Positions 33,837 through 46,379 of a stretch of 64,000 nucleotides of DNA are shown here, piece after piece. The position numbers were made by a program, and so were the translations under genes. The DNA is from Phalacrocorax aristotelis (taxonomy: Eukaryota; Chordata; Aves; Suliformes; Phalacrocoracidae). The notes below the pieces were generated by a model that worked only from the letters and a program-made list of their open reading frames with translations, made no database searches and was not told where the DNA came from. The stretch's first letter is position 1; every line of letters begins with the position of its first letter. The stretch covers positions 48,884,191 to 48,948,190 of the forward strand of contig NC_134278.1 of NCBI RefSeq assembly GCF_949628215.1, in the 5' to 3' direction.

Positions 33837-36800
33837 AGAAGCTTCCATTTTATTTAGTCCATGTCCTGTCAAATCTAGCTTGAACTCTGCAACAAGACTT
33901 TTACTGCCTTATCTTACCTTTTCTTCGTGAGGTTATGCCCAGTTTATGAGATCTTGCAATGAGCAAAAACTTGCTGGGTGTCAAGTCAAAGATCCTGTAA
34001 TAGTTTAAGCTCATTATACCTAGACTTTTGAGCTTGTAGTAAGAAATTTTGCTTTCTTCTTGGAGATCCCCCTTGCTTGTCTGCAGATTATAGTAATGTA
34101 TTTCTAAAGTCACTGCTTCACTAATTGTATATATTGATATATTTTTAGAGGACCATGCTTTTATTTGGACTTCTCTTCCCCATCACCCAATGAAAGTTCT
34201 GTTCATGTAACATCTGCAGGATTGAGTTTTTAACTCCATCTTTTAAGTCCTTCCTTCAGCACTAATCATTTTGATCTTCTCTGAACTACCTTCAGGTGGT
34301 TGTTACCCTTCTGGTAATGAGGTACCTAGAGCTAGATGCATTATTTAGGGTAGAAACGTGCATCTGTCTGTGTGTTTGTGTGTACACAATGTAAATAGCG
34401 TACACTTACAGACATCTACGCTCTTGTCCTTTTCTAGTTTCGGTCTCATACAGCTTACATCTTTAAGTCATGTGTTTGAGTCATTTAATGTCATGTAAAT
34501 ATTACAAGTCCTAAAAGGTATTTAATTTTTTGAAGACAAGCCATGTCCAATGCAGCAATGTGCCTAGTCCACTGTGTTTCTTTTACAAAAATAAAATTAA
34601 AAGAATAGTAGCAATGTTAGTCCTGTGCAACTCTGCTAAATCCAAGAAATGTGCACCTTACTGGACTTGGCTCAGTATTGTCTTTGGGACCTTTAATAGG
34701 TTAGCATGGGATGAATAATACAGCTTGCTGCTCGTTTATGATGTGAATTCTGCACATAGTTACATGTGAACAGCTCTTGTTAAATTTTACTAAAAGGTCT
34801 ATTTGTCAAAGGGTAAAACAGACTGGAGAGGTGAAGACAGTGAAACCTTTTGTGGTGCCCATGAAAAAAGGTCTTCATTGCCAAGAAGAGCTCAAGTTTT
34901 CATAAAATCGGAGAAAAGGATAATGATTGTTAACGTATTTTTGCATGTTCAAAATTGTACACACAACTTAGATAAGTACAACTTTTTTGGATGCTGGCAG
35001 TAAGGCAAAAATGCTGCGGATTATTCTTTGCACAGATTTTGTATGGACTGCTAGAAACATCTGTATTTTCCTTTGCTTAGCATAAAGCCCAGATGTTAAA
35101 GATGATAACAAAGGGTAGGGTGCTGGATGTAAACAGACACAATTAAATACATGTTTGTGAATATCAAGGGTTATAATGTTGTGTTCTGTTTCTGAGTAAT
35201 GTGGTCTTTGAGGACGAGGTGGATTGTTCAGTTCAGATGATGTTTGTTGGGACCTGTCTCTGTAGTCCAAACTTTTTACTGTGTTAAGGGATTAATAAAA
35301 GATTTCTGAACTGGGACCTTAAACATGATCCTTCTTTGGGATCCTCTTTTATGAGATGGGGAGAGGAAGGAAGGGAGGAGCAGCATGCAGGAGTTGGTGT
35401 ATTTTGTTTTCTCATTGAAGGGAACATGGTTGGTTTGAAATTTTATACTTTCATCTGAACTTTCTTACAGTTGCTGCAAGTCACTGTTATTACAAGATTT
35501 GATAAAAATGGAAGAGAGCCTTTTTTTTCTTTCACTCAGTCCTTCTGCACTATTGTTTGTATATTATAAATTTTGCCCTTATTGTCGCAAGTACCTATAA
35601 CAAAAGGAGGGAAAATTACTGAGGCTAATCAGTTATGATTGTAAACAGAAGAATAAATGGAAAATTAGACATGTAAGCAGCATCAGAAAAGTTTTTCCCT
35701 TAATTTGACCCACCATCCTTTTTGATGATCAATGAGATGCCTATTCTTCAAATGCCTAGTACTTCAGCCACAGTTGAACAGCTTTTTCTAGGATGAAGTT
35801 GGGCATGGCAATGATACACTGAATGCTGACTCTCTAATTTTGTGACACATGTGTGATCCGGTGCTTTCACAAGGATGCATTCATTCATTCATCTAGCACA
35901 TCTTTTCAATTTCTGTGTTATTAGGAGCCTGTAAAAAACTACTTAATTGCTCAGGAGAACTGGAAGTTCTGGGCAAGCAAGTGGGATCAATATTACATTG
36001 CTCCTTACTGTAAAATATGACATAGCAATGCCCCTTTGAAGTACAGCAGTCTCCACACAGAGTATGCTATTAGAAATTCGTTGTCTTTGACTTCTGCTGG
36101 GGACCAGGCAAGCCCTATCCTAATCAAAACAAAAGTGGCTAGCAGGATTTAGAGAGGGAAGCTGAGGAAGGAAATGAATGGGGAGTAAACGTGTGGCTGA
36201 AGTGAGCGTATGTATAGGAGATCCGGCAGAGATCAGACCTAAGCTAAAGTTGTCGGTGTCAACGTCTGCTCAGCAGCCTCAGTGTGTGTAGAATCTGTAA
36301 TGGGTAACTAACTGCTGGACATCCGGAGCCAGGCTTTGGCACCCACCCGTTGTGTTGGAGCATACAGAGAAAATGGACTTTAAATTATAGGGATGATAGA
36401 TTTGTGGTGTGATGTGGAGCCTTGTTTGGGATTATTTATTTATTTGTATATTTCGGCTACTAATTAGGCCCAGTCTTACGTTTCAAGTCCCACCTATGGA
36501 CCCATGGACAGATGGCAAAATACTTCACTGAGAGCTTGACAGTTTAAGATGGTTGTCTGAAGAAACTTGTCATTTGGTATTTAAGTTATGGAGCCACCAT
36601 CTGTGGAAATACCTTCTAGATTTCATCTATTTCCATCTAAATCCAACATTTTGGTGTATTTTTATCGATAGACATGTGTAGTACTTAAGTGAATGGCAAG
36701 TCCTATTAAACCTAAATGGTTTTGGATCAGATCAGATTTTGCTGAAGAAGTTTAAACATTAAATGTTGATAAGGAAAAATCACAAGCGGCCCAGAGACAG

Positions 36801-37835
36801 AGGCCTGCAACGGGACTATTTTGTCTTAAGAGCGATTGGCAGTCTTTGGCAGAGCAGTAAATACACCCTTTTTCCAGAGCATGCTATCCTTCTTTCTCCA
36901 AGACTGAGGAAGTTGTGCACAGGGGTTGGGATACTGGAAGGAAGAGGATATTTTGTCTGGGGCACAAACATAAGATATCAAAGCAGATACATGAACCAAA
37001 GCTAAAAGGAAATGAATTGTCAAATTGGGAAAAATTTTGTTATTGTTGCTTGTCCTGGTTTGCAACTACATTACTGAGGTAGTAAGTATATCTGGACCTA
37101 TCCAGAGATTTGTTTCAGGCTCCTTACAAAGTATACTCCTATGTAAATATTGTTTAATTTATCTTTCTTATGTAACCCCTCAGTAAAGACCTGTCATCTT
37201 TCCCCACTAGTTACCAACAGAAGCAAAATTAGGCCCATGAGTTTCTACAAAGGTGTATAAAAGTGACTGTAAAGGCATAATTTAAGTAAGATCCTAGGAA
37301 CCTAGAAACCGGAGGGTGAAGGCCATTTATGATGTTTCTTAAACGAACACAAAGAAATAAGGACATACCATTTACATTTTTCATTCCTTGGATTTAAGGA
37401 TGCTTTCCCCCCCCCTTTTGTTAAATTAGCTGAAAGTTATCATGACAGATAGGTATTATGTGATACTTAAGTCTTTCAAAGGAACAGTACTCAGGACAGG
37501 TTTGTACTAGCTTTCTCTTGCTGGATATCACTGGTGAAAGCAGTGAATCCTTAAATTGCTTCTACATCAGCAGAGTATCAGTAAACACCTCTGCATGGAA
37601 GGTAGGGAAGTGCTTCTGATTGCTCGAGCATATTTAGTGGGAGAAATTGGTGTCCAGCCCTTTCCTCAGATTATTCTGTCGGGTCCTCACTCTTACAATG
37701 GGGGGTTAACTCCCTGGGAGATGGCTAGAGGGAATTCCAGATCCCCACTCCAGAGATGGCTCAGCTGCTTGCGGAGCAGCTGTGGAAACTGCTGCAAGTT
37801 TTACAGTTAAGGAAAACTGGCATTGATTTTTATTT

Positions 37836-37849
37836 CCCCCCCCCCCCCC
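37836..37849. repeat. Poly(C) tract, 14 nt
   Basis: Run of 14 C after a T-rich stretch in LIN28B intron 2. Confidence 0.9.
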
Positions 37850-38654
37850 AACATGCAAAGCTGTAACATGCAGCAGGTCAGCAGCTGCTCTGCAGGCAGC
37901 TGAGTTGGCTTTGCAGTAGCAGTCTGTTGAACAGGTGGAGGTTGAAACTCTTACAGCTACCCTTCTTGGTGGGCGTCCTACAGCCAAGATTTTACTTTTA
38001 CATTTGGCAGCAGTGCTGCTGCTTAAGTAAGCTTCAAGAGCTTTTAAACCTCTCCCTGTTGGGCTAGCATAAGTGCTGCTGAAGCTGAGTGGCAAACCCA
38101 GCTGGGGAAATTTTGGTTTTCATATCTTATTTTTATCATTTTTCATATCGGAGAAAACCCCATGATCACTACAAATAAGGGTGGGCAGTGTTGGCATCAT
38201 GGAAGGGCAGCCAAGGATGCAAACAAGCAGGTGCCAGGGTGAGGTGAAGGTATAGGAAGGAAAGAGAGCTGGAAGCTGCTGTTGCAGAAATGTGGATGAA
38301 ACTGCAGCCTCCTCTGGTGCAAAATAGAATACTGGTGTTACATTCAGATGGGGAGACAATTAAAGTGTTTTCACAAGAAGAAAGACTTGAATGACTTTTC
38401 AAAAAAATGGGCACTTGTGGATATTGGAATGAGTACAAGCATCTGAGCTCTCCTTGAAAGTGGAATGTTTCAGGAATCTTTTTTAGGTCACACTTCAGTT
38501 TAATCTCTTATATTTCTGTTTTTCTTGTTTTATTGGTTACAGTTAAGCTGTGGCATTGAAATGTATTGAATTGCAGTTTTAAACAAGCACTATTGATAAA
38601 ACAAACCCCCCAAAATTAGGAGGAATTTTCGATCTGTGACAATAATGTGTGTTT

Positions 38655-38679
38655 CTTACTTCTACGGAACAGAAGTAAG
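38655..38679. repeat. 9-bp inverted repeat, 7-nt loop
   Basis: CTTACTTCT at 38655-38663 and AGAAGTAAG at 38671-38679. Not extended further in either direction. Confidence 0.75.
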
Positions 38680-41600
38680 TATATTTACAGGGTGTGTTCA
38701 TAATAATTTGGATATATTTTTTTAGCAGATAGGTGAGAAATAGTGAAATTACTTGATAATCTGAAAAGTATAGCCCCCTAATTATTCCATATGCATAATT
38801 TTGAAAATTAAATAAATCAATACATTTGAGAAGTTATTCATCTGAGAGTATGTAGAATATCTTTGTTCTATTATCAGTGCAGAGGCCAAGAAAATCACAC
38901 AGATACTTTCTATTCCAAAGTTCTAATCTAGTGCTAGAATTAGATTTTTTTGGAAGGAGGGAGGCTGAAAGGTTTGTTTTGGTTTTATTGGCATCATAGG
39001 TTAGTATTTTCACGGGTTAAAATTGTTTAACAGGTAAAATCTGACTGGATCCATATGTTATCAATACTTGGAGTATGTGAATTTGTCTACGAAATTGAAG
39101 CGATATTCCACGACTACTGCAGATCTTACAGTGCTCTGTTAGAAAACACTAATGTTGTTATTACATTCATAAGTGTGTGCTGCTCATGAACATAGCTGAT
39201 AGTGGCTTTCCCATCAAAGATAATCTGTTCCCAGAGAGGCCCTCTTCTAATTAGTCATGGTAATTTATAGGTATGCAGTGCTGAGGGATTTTTTTTTTTC
39301 TAGATTGCTTTTACTGTAATGCCACTTGAGGCTACTTTAACATTTGTGTTATAACTTTCTTTGTTTATGGTCATATAAATACATGCACCAAAATAATCCC
39401 TGGGCTGAAATTGAGAGTAACAGTGATAGCCCTTATATACGTTAAGTAGACTAGAATAAGCACAAACTTGTATTTTTTCCAAGTACAGGTGTCTTTAAAA
39501 TCTCTTAATACCTCATGTGTGCTATAATTTAAAAAATGTTTTATTTCATTTTACAACTGTGTTTTGCAAGCTAGTAATCAAAATCTTGGTTGGTTTTATA
39601 AGCTATTTGTAATAATACAATCTTAGTGGAAATATGGGGTTTTAAAAAGCCTCTGCTGACCATGTGTAGTAATTTCTGAATATTCTTGTATTTCCAATAT
39701 AATGAGTCTAAGAAATATGTAGAAGTTTTAGTATAGAATGTACCTAACAGATACAAGCTGACTTCTGTAGACTTTGGATTAGACCCCCAACTACCCCCTG
39801 TATTTAACAGATAGCTATTGTTATCTTACCCTGTTTAATAACCTGGCCTAAGACAGGTAGATTGCACATTTTGAGTATTAGCCATTGTTGACATTGAAGG
39901 GGAATTAGATAAAGAACTATTCACAAACCTCTTTGCTACCCTCTCCCAAAATAAATGATAAAATAATAATATATATATTTGATAATGATAAAAACATCTT
40001 TAATGTTTTATTAAAAAAATAGTACATCAGGTGAATGGAAATTTGAGGATTATCTCAACAGTAAACAAAAACTTATCCTTAACATAATGAAACCATTACA
40101 ACCCTTCTTTTCTTGTGGGTGTTACAGAGCTGATGGGGCAAATTCTGCTCAATCTTCTCATGTGAAGTTGTCCCACTGACCTGTGAAACTTATTCAATAA
40201 ACTGGACAGCATTAGGAGTGCATTTTAAGTGTCTTATAGCGAGTGTTCTCACTGGAAGTACATAGTTCACATCCTTTTGGTTTTGAAAGTGTGTAAGTGT
40301 GCTTTTTGTCCTCAAAAACTTGTAAGGCCATATTATGATCTGATTTGTTCCCTGTACAGTACCTAAAATATAAAGTAGTACACTAGGGTTTGGGTCAGTG
40401 CTACTTAATCAGGAGTTAACTTAAAATGATACAACTTAACATGATGTGTCAGCATGAACTTGACATTTATGTAACTTGTATATACCTTTCAGAATATGCT
40501 ACTTGTTTTGTACTGTGAATATATGATATTTAATGTCTTACCCAAATTTGCCTGACCACTGATCTGCTCAGCTGCTTTGATGCAAAGGTCTTGGGCTGAC
40601 AATGTTGTGGGTTTTTTCATCTTCCTGTTGAAAAATTGCTCAGTCCCAAGTCATTCCCTCACAGGAGGCAAGAGTGGTAGAAGTGCTCCCAGTGTGACCG
40701 CTCACCATGGGTGCGCAGGCAGGTTCTCTTGAAGGGGAATGAAGTGCACCCTTGCAGCGAAAGGACCTTGGGATCTAGAGACAGTTGGGGCCACCTGTAC
40801 AGGGCCCTTGATTTCTGGCAGGGGTAATAGGATGCGGTAGGTATCAGGAAAACTTCTGAAAAACTTTGTAACTACAGTATTGGGTATCTGTGTTCACAAG
40901 GGGAAGGATGGGAATCCCCCTGGCAGAGTCCTCCACCATGACTTGCCTTTTTCCTGGTACCCTGTGTTAGGGATGTAGAGATTCTACCCAGATACAAGGG
41001 AGCACTGACTTATGGGGGGGGAGTAGCTGAAGCCCCCGTCCAGACAGGAGGAGGTGGACAGTTTACAGATTTGGAGGCATAAAATGGTCCTCAATTATTT
41101 GTAAACGCAGTTAGTAAAAAAGTTTCCATTTTGCCACAGTGTTTAACAGCTCTTCACTACAGTGAATAAATTTTTGTTTGGCTGTGCCAAACATGCTTGC
41201 TTTGTCTGCTTCAGTGTTTGATTTTGGGGGGGTTCTGTGTGTGTGCGTGCTAATTAAAGAAAGCATGTTACATTTGTTATAGCTGTTTTATATGAATCAA
41301 AATCACTTTTGTTTAATGTTTTCACATAGCATGTTTTGCAAAAAGTGTTTAATGGATGGGAAGTGTAGGGTAGAAGTTAACCCTGGAAGTAACGCATGAT
41401 TTCTTGTGTAGGAGTCTGGATGTAGCGTGCACACTGATTTTAACTAACAGGACATTCAGCAGGGCATCCTGTTCATTGTGCGCTATTCTGGTTTAGAAAC
41501 TGTTGCAACCTCGAAACAAAGATAAAAGGAAAATGATTTTTTAAAGCATTTTTAATTGGCTTCAAGAATTAGTGATAATTATCAAAGATAGATATTACTT

Positions 41601-43256
41601 GTAAGGTGGTTGATCTGAGTGTGAAGCAGATGCATGAATAAACAGTGTCAGAAATTAAGCTTCTTTATAGAGAACTTTGCATGTCACCATTGACTTTAAA
41701 GGACCAGGCACAAGGAGAGGACTGTGGGATTGAACTGTAGATGATAAGAGAGCAAAAGATTTTAAAGGTTTGTTGTCAAGATTAAAATCACATTCAGGAT
41801 TTTCAGGCAGAAGTACAGTGCCTCTGAAGATAAAATCTTTTCCTTAAACTAATTGGAACAGGATTTTGTTAGTGTTGATTCATGCTTTTGTGAACACTTA
41901 ATGCAGCAGTAAATACCACATCTTTTATTAAGGAGTGCTTCATTCTCCTGGACTGTAGTTTATCATCTACGCTAAGAAAGTAGGCTATCACATTCTCCTC
42001 TTAGCAATCCCCTTTTTTTTTTCCTCAAGAATTAAAAAAAAAATCTAAACATTCTAAAATCTGATCTATTAGATTTGAAAATGTTTAAAATTATTTAAAT
42101 TCAAAACATTCTGGTTGAGAAGGTTCCTTTAAATTTGATCTATGCCTCTGTTGTCTTCAGTAGAAATTAGCAGAGACTTTTGTAAAAAACAAAAATGCAC
42201 TTTCCATTTTGTATAATGTCTTTGCATTTAATGACTACATAACATTCTTGTATGACAGCAAATACTTTTCATAATTAATCTGCAGTCTACTTTGAGCAAC
42301 AAAATCTCTTTATGCTTAATAATGTAATTGGTTGGATTCAGTTTCCCCAAAGAATTTTTACATTCATCTTCATTAATTCATTTTCATTAAGCAATTCCAT
42401 ATTTTTTAAAATGGACGATTATTTTTATAATATAGTAGTTTCTTTTTTACTTACAATTATTGATAGTTTATTGGAAAGTGACAGTCCCTTCCATTCTTCT
42501 ATGGGTTTATTGTTAATCTTTACGCAGATAGGACTTCTTCCTTGGATGATCATTTCTTTAACTGGTGTCAACTGTGAATGGGCCACGATTAGACTGTTAA
42601 TATGGCTACAGTTGAAGCACTATCCTTTTGCCAAATATTAATTATTTTTAGTGTTCATTATTTGATAGTATAATCAATGGTTAGCATTTTCTATGATCGC
42701 CTACAGATAATACAGTTTTTTGATATGGGAATCAGTAATTGTTTTTAATTATATATAAAGCAGTACTATGCTTTTGTAATTATAATTTGTTTTCCTTGTA
42801 TCCATATGTAACTTAGAATTTATTCTCTTTTAATACTATGTCCATTACAAGGGAGCTAAACCACCACTGACCACAACAGGTGTAATGAAATGGACCTATA
42901 GGCTATTATGTTCTCCTGAGAAGTATTGAGGTAATTGGCATAAGATGCTTCATTTTGTTGTAATATTTCTGGTTTTAGGATGATGACTATAATTTATTTG
43001 TTGAATTCTGAAAAACTGGTAAACCTTATCTTAGTTTCTGTTTCTCCCTTTGTTTGATGTGCATTTTAATAGTACAGTATATTTTAGCTACACTTCAAGG
43101 ACCAAATATTACCAAGAGATGAAATGTTGAGCCAGGTGAAATCAGTGAAATATTCATCAATAGGTATGCTCAATTTCTCTCAAGTATTTTTTCTGATAGT
43201 TTCATTTGGGAGCTTAGATACTTAAAACAGAAAAGTTTGATTAAATAAAGGTAAGG

Positions 43257-43270
43257 GTGTGTGTGTGTGT
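43257..43270. repeat. (GT)7 microsatellite
   Basis: Seven GT units within LIN28B intron 2. Confidence 0.85.
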
Positions 43271-45214
43271 ATAAACTGTCATTTAGTGTACTTGTTTATT
43301 ACATTTGTGAGTGCTGCACAATATTTGAAATGCTACAAAACTAATTATGTAACAGCATTATTTGTTTGAACTTCTCATACATGAATGTTCATCTAAATTT
43401 CTTGCAGTGCATTCAGTTGTACCATGTACCCTCAGAGAAATGTGACTCCTCTCTATTTACATCTTCAGTGGCAGAAAATACTCCATTGGCTTCCTTTGTT
43501 CATTTTAACCAGGGTCTTCATTAGTTTAAGGGTAGCTTTGCCATTTTGTGGACAAGTTTGAAATTCCTGGCATTTCAGGTCTGAAAGAGGACTAACTTGG
43601 CAGATGATTATTTACTGGTAATATGCAAGAGGATAAAAGTGTGTGCCAAACTATGGCTTTCTGCATTGAAGTTAACATGTAGAAAGTTCAGTAAGGTTTT
43701 TTTTTTGTTGTTAAATTCCAACGGTTTAACGAAGTTAACCTAAATTTTTAAGTCTTGCTAGCACGTTGTTCTTCTGGGCACACTCACATCTCATTGCCAA
43801 TTATTTTAAGATGATGGACAAAAGAAGTAAATTATTTCCCTTTATTAAATCTGTATGGAAGTAAATTATCAAAAAATACAGGTACAAGCTAAATATGTAT
43901 CAAAGATAGTAGGCTTGCTTCCTTTAAAAATTGGTTTGATTACACTACTGTAAAATAATTTTGTCACAATTAGACAAAATATTTTCTTGCCAAAAGACAG
44001 ATGTTCAGATTTTGAAATGTCCAGTTTCCATGCATTGGACTAATTTTATAAAGAGCTTTCTGGTAACAATGTTGCTATTAAAATGTTACCATTTATAAAG
44101 CTACATAAAAGCATTAAGAAATTAAATTAGCAAAATTAATTTAGATATTATGTAAAAACACAACGAAATATTCATTATGAATTAAGATGAGATCTCTTAA
44201 ATACTTGCATTCCAGCCTTGTTTTCATATTCTACAGTGTTCATGCCTATTTCAGGAAATCTGTTTCACAGTGTAGGTCAGTTTGGATTCTGCTGCATAAA
44301 GGAATGGCAGAGACTGATGCTAATTGTCACCTTGGTTTTTATATTTGTCAGTCCCCTTCTGGATCAGTGCATTGCAAATCCATATAATTAGTATCTAGAA
44401 GGGGCCAAAAGTAAAGATTCTGGGTCTTAATTTTTCCGCTTGCTGACAAGATTTGCCAGTCAGCTGTTGACTTCTTTGCTGCGCTACAGTTGGTGTGGTT
44501 GGAGGAAAACCTCTGGTCTTGATTTTTTTCATGTATAGATGTTGTATTTGTTGTATGTGCAGTTGGTAGTGCAGGTTGCTTTTAATATAGAGGTTGTCTT
44601 GGACTGCTTTGGTGATGAAGGGACTGTAGGGTAAGTGCAGTTAGTGCTCCTCTTCACTTAAAACATGCATGAATGGGATCACTGAGAAATTTTTTTGGTG
44701 TTTTTCCTATGCCTGTTTTTATCTAAGATCACTGCGGACATAACAACAGCAAAACATTACCACTAATAGCGAACAAAACAGCTGACATCCTCTTCTCAGT
44801 TACAAATTTATAAAGGGTAGATTAATTGATTGGCTGATGTAAAGACAGGTTATTTAATTCTCCTCTTTTTCGTCCCAGTGGCAAAACAGGCTGGAAGACT
44901 GGGGGTTTTATATTTTTAACGTATCGGTATCAACCCATAACCGGTTTTAAGGCTTAGCTTAAAGAGTTTAGGTCGATGAATTTAGGTGGGCAGTTAGGTA
45001 TTTGGAAGCGAGGCATGCCGCTGTTTTGGGGCCGGTCTGGGTTTGTTCCCCCCACACGCACACAGGGCAGCTACCCAGGGCCGCGGGCAGCGGCGGGGGC
45101 TCGGCGGCGGCGCTGAGGGGCCGGGGTGGGCAGGAGCCTCCTTAAGGGCGGCCGGGCCTGGCCCCCCCGCCGGCCGGCGCGGGAGGAATGCGCGGCCGCT
45201 TGGCTCCGGTTGCA

Positions 45215-45234
45215 GGCCCGGCCCGGCCCGGCCC
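45215..45234. repeat. (GGCCC)4 tandem repeat
   Basis: Four exact pentamer copies followed by GGGG within the intronic CpG island. Confidence 0.85.
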
Positions 45235-45939
45235 GGGGAGCGGGGCTCAGGCCGCGCGCTGCCTATCGCTTCCTTGGGCCCTCATAGCCTGGCCCTCCCC
45301 GGCGGTCAGCTACGGCCCAGGGAAGTGATTGATGCGAAAGATTCAAAGATGTTCGTTTTATTACTCTCTTAATATGGTTTAAATTGTTTTTTTAAAAGAA
45401 AAGTTAATTTAGCGCACAGTGCAGAACTGGGAACGCTGGTTAGTATCTTTGAGAATCGAAATAATGATAGATCAGGAGTAGCTTTGAGGGTCTGACCCGT
45501 TGGCGGGGGCCGTGCTTCTGAGGTCAATGGCTCCAGCGCTGCGCCCTGGCTCCTCAGCAATGAGCCACGTCCTTGCCACCCGCTGGAACGGCTACCGCCG
45601 TGCCGTGGGGGCGGCCGCCGCTTCCCGTACTGGCGGGCCGATTTACCGCCAGCCACACAGCAAACGCAAATTAAAAGAACGGGCAAATAAACAGCAGCGC
45701 GCTCACGCGTGCTTCCATTTTTCCCGGAGGGTTGCTGCTACGCGTGTCGGCGCTTAGGGCCGTGGGTGGCGCACGTTTATACGGGGGCCTAGTGAAGGCG
45801 TAGAGGCTTGGAAGCTGAGCCGGGGTTAAGGCGAGCGCCCAACACTTTGTTCTTGTCTCGGCACCCCAGGCAGGGCCGGGGCCGGCCCCCGGGACCAGCC
45901 GCCGCCCCGGGCCGGCAAGAAGCGCAGGGGCTGCCCACC

Positions 45940-45950
45940 AAGATGGCGGC
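45940..45950 (+). promoter_or_regulatory. YY1-type element AAGATGGCGGC
   Basis: Exact match to the long YY1 consensus, with the embedded ATG in good Kozak context (A at -3, G at +4). Confidence 0.6.
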
Positions 45951-46263
45951 GCCTCGGCCGGGCCCGGCGGAGGCCCCCCGCCCGCGGGCTCTCGTTACTG
46001 CGGGCCGCGGCCCTGGGCCGCTTCTCGGCCCGCAGGCCCCACCCCGGGAGGGCGGCAGGCGGCCGGTGCCACCCTTTGTTCTGCGGCCCCGGGGTCCTGC
46101 CCCTTCCCCCGCCCCAGCGGAGGAAGAGGTGGCGGCGGGAAGGGCGCCGCGAGGCGGCTGCCACACGTGGGCAGCCCGGTGGCGTGCTCGCGGCAGCGGC
46201 TGCGCCTCGACGCGCGCCGCCTCGCTTCCACCTTCACTTCGAACGGGAGCGGAGGCCGTGTAA
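45943..46263 (+). CDS. 106-codon open frame in intronic CpG island, doubtful
   Basis: Starts at the ATG of the YY1-type element (MAAPRPGPAEAP...) and stops at 46261. The composition is Pro/Ala/Arg/Gly-rich throughout, as expected of any frame in GC-rich DNA, and no domain is seen. The start context is strong, so it would be translated if a + strand transcript begins just upstream, but there is no evidence for function. Confidence 0.12.
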   Translation: MAAPRPGPAEAPRPRALVTAGRGPGPLLGPQAPPREGGRRPVPPFVLRPRGPAPSPAPAEEEVAAGRAPRGGCHTWAARWRARGSGCASTRAASLPPSLRTGAEAV

Positions 46264-46309
46264 CCCCGGAGGGGGTCTCCCTGCCCGCCCCCGCGCTGGC
46301 CCGCTGCGC

Positions 46310-46379
46310 CGCGGGGCTCGGCGGGACCCCGCCGGGGCGTCAGTCAGTCAGTCTCCGCGGGGCTCGGCGGGACCCCGCC
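46310..46379. repeat. 24-bp unit duplicated, period 46
   Basis: The block at 46310-46333 (core GGGGCTCGGCGGGACCCC) is repeated exactly at 46356-46379. The spacer contains CAGT repeats at 46341-46353. Confidence 0.9.

Larger units (their letters stand above)
31225..45040 (+). other. LIN28B: LIN28B intron 2, first part
   Basis: Begins GTAAGA. No LIN28B exon 3 (residues following VFVHQ, SKLFMEGF in vertebrates) was found here or later in the window. It is AT-rich, with a G11 run at 31843-31853, C14 at 37836-37849, a GT14 microsatellite at 43257-43270, a 20-bp near-repeat at 33776/33817 and a 9-bp hairpin at 38655-38679. Open frames of up to 129 codons lack recognisable domains. No nested gene or RNA was recognised. 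Confidence 0.8.

Noticed and set aside
38680..38720. Sequence after the 38655 hairpin resembling a mariner-type terminal repeat
   Set aside because: Only a few bases of resemblance, no matching inverted end and no transposase remnants.
42312..42641. 109-codon hydrophobic open frame on + in intron 2
   Set aside because: AT-rich DNA gives Phe/Ile/Leu-rich frames by composition. No conserved motif, promoter or splice context.
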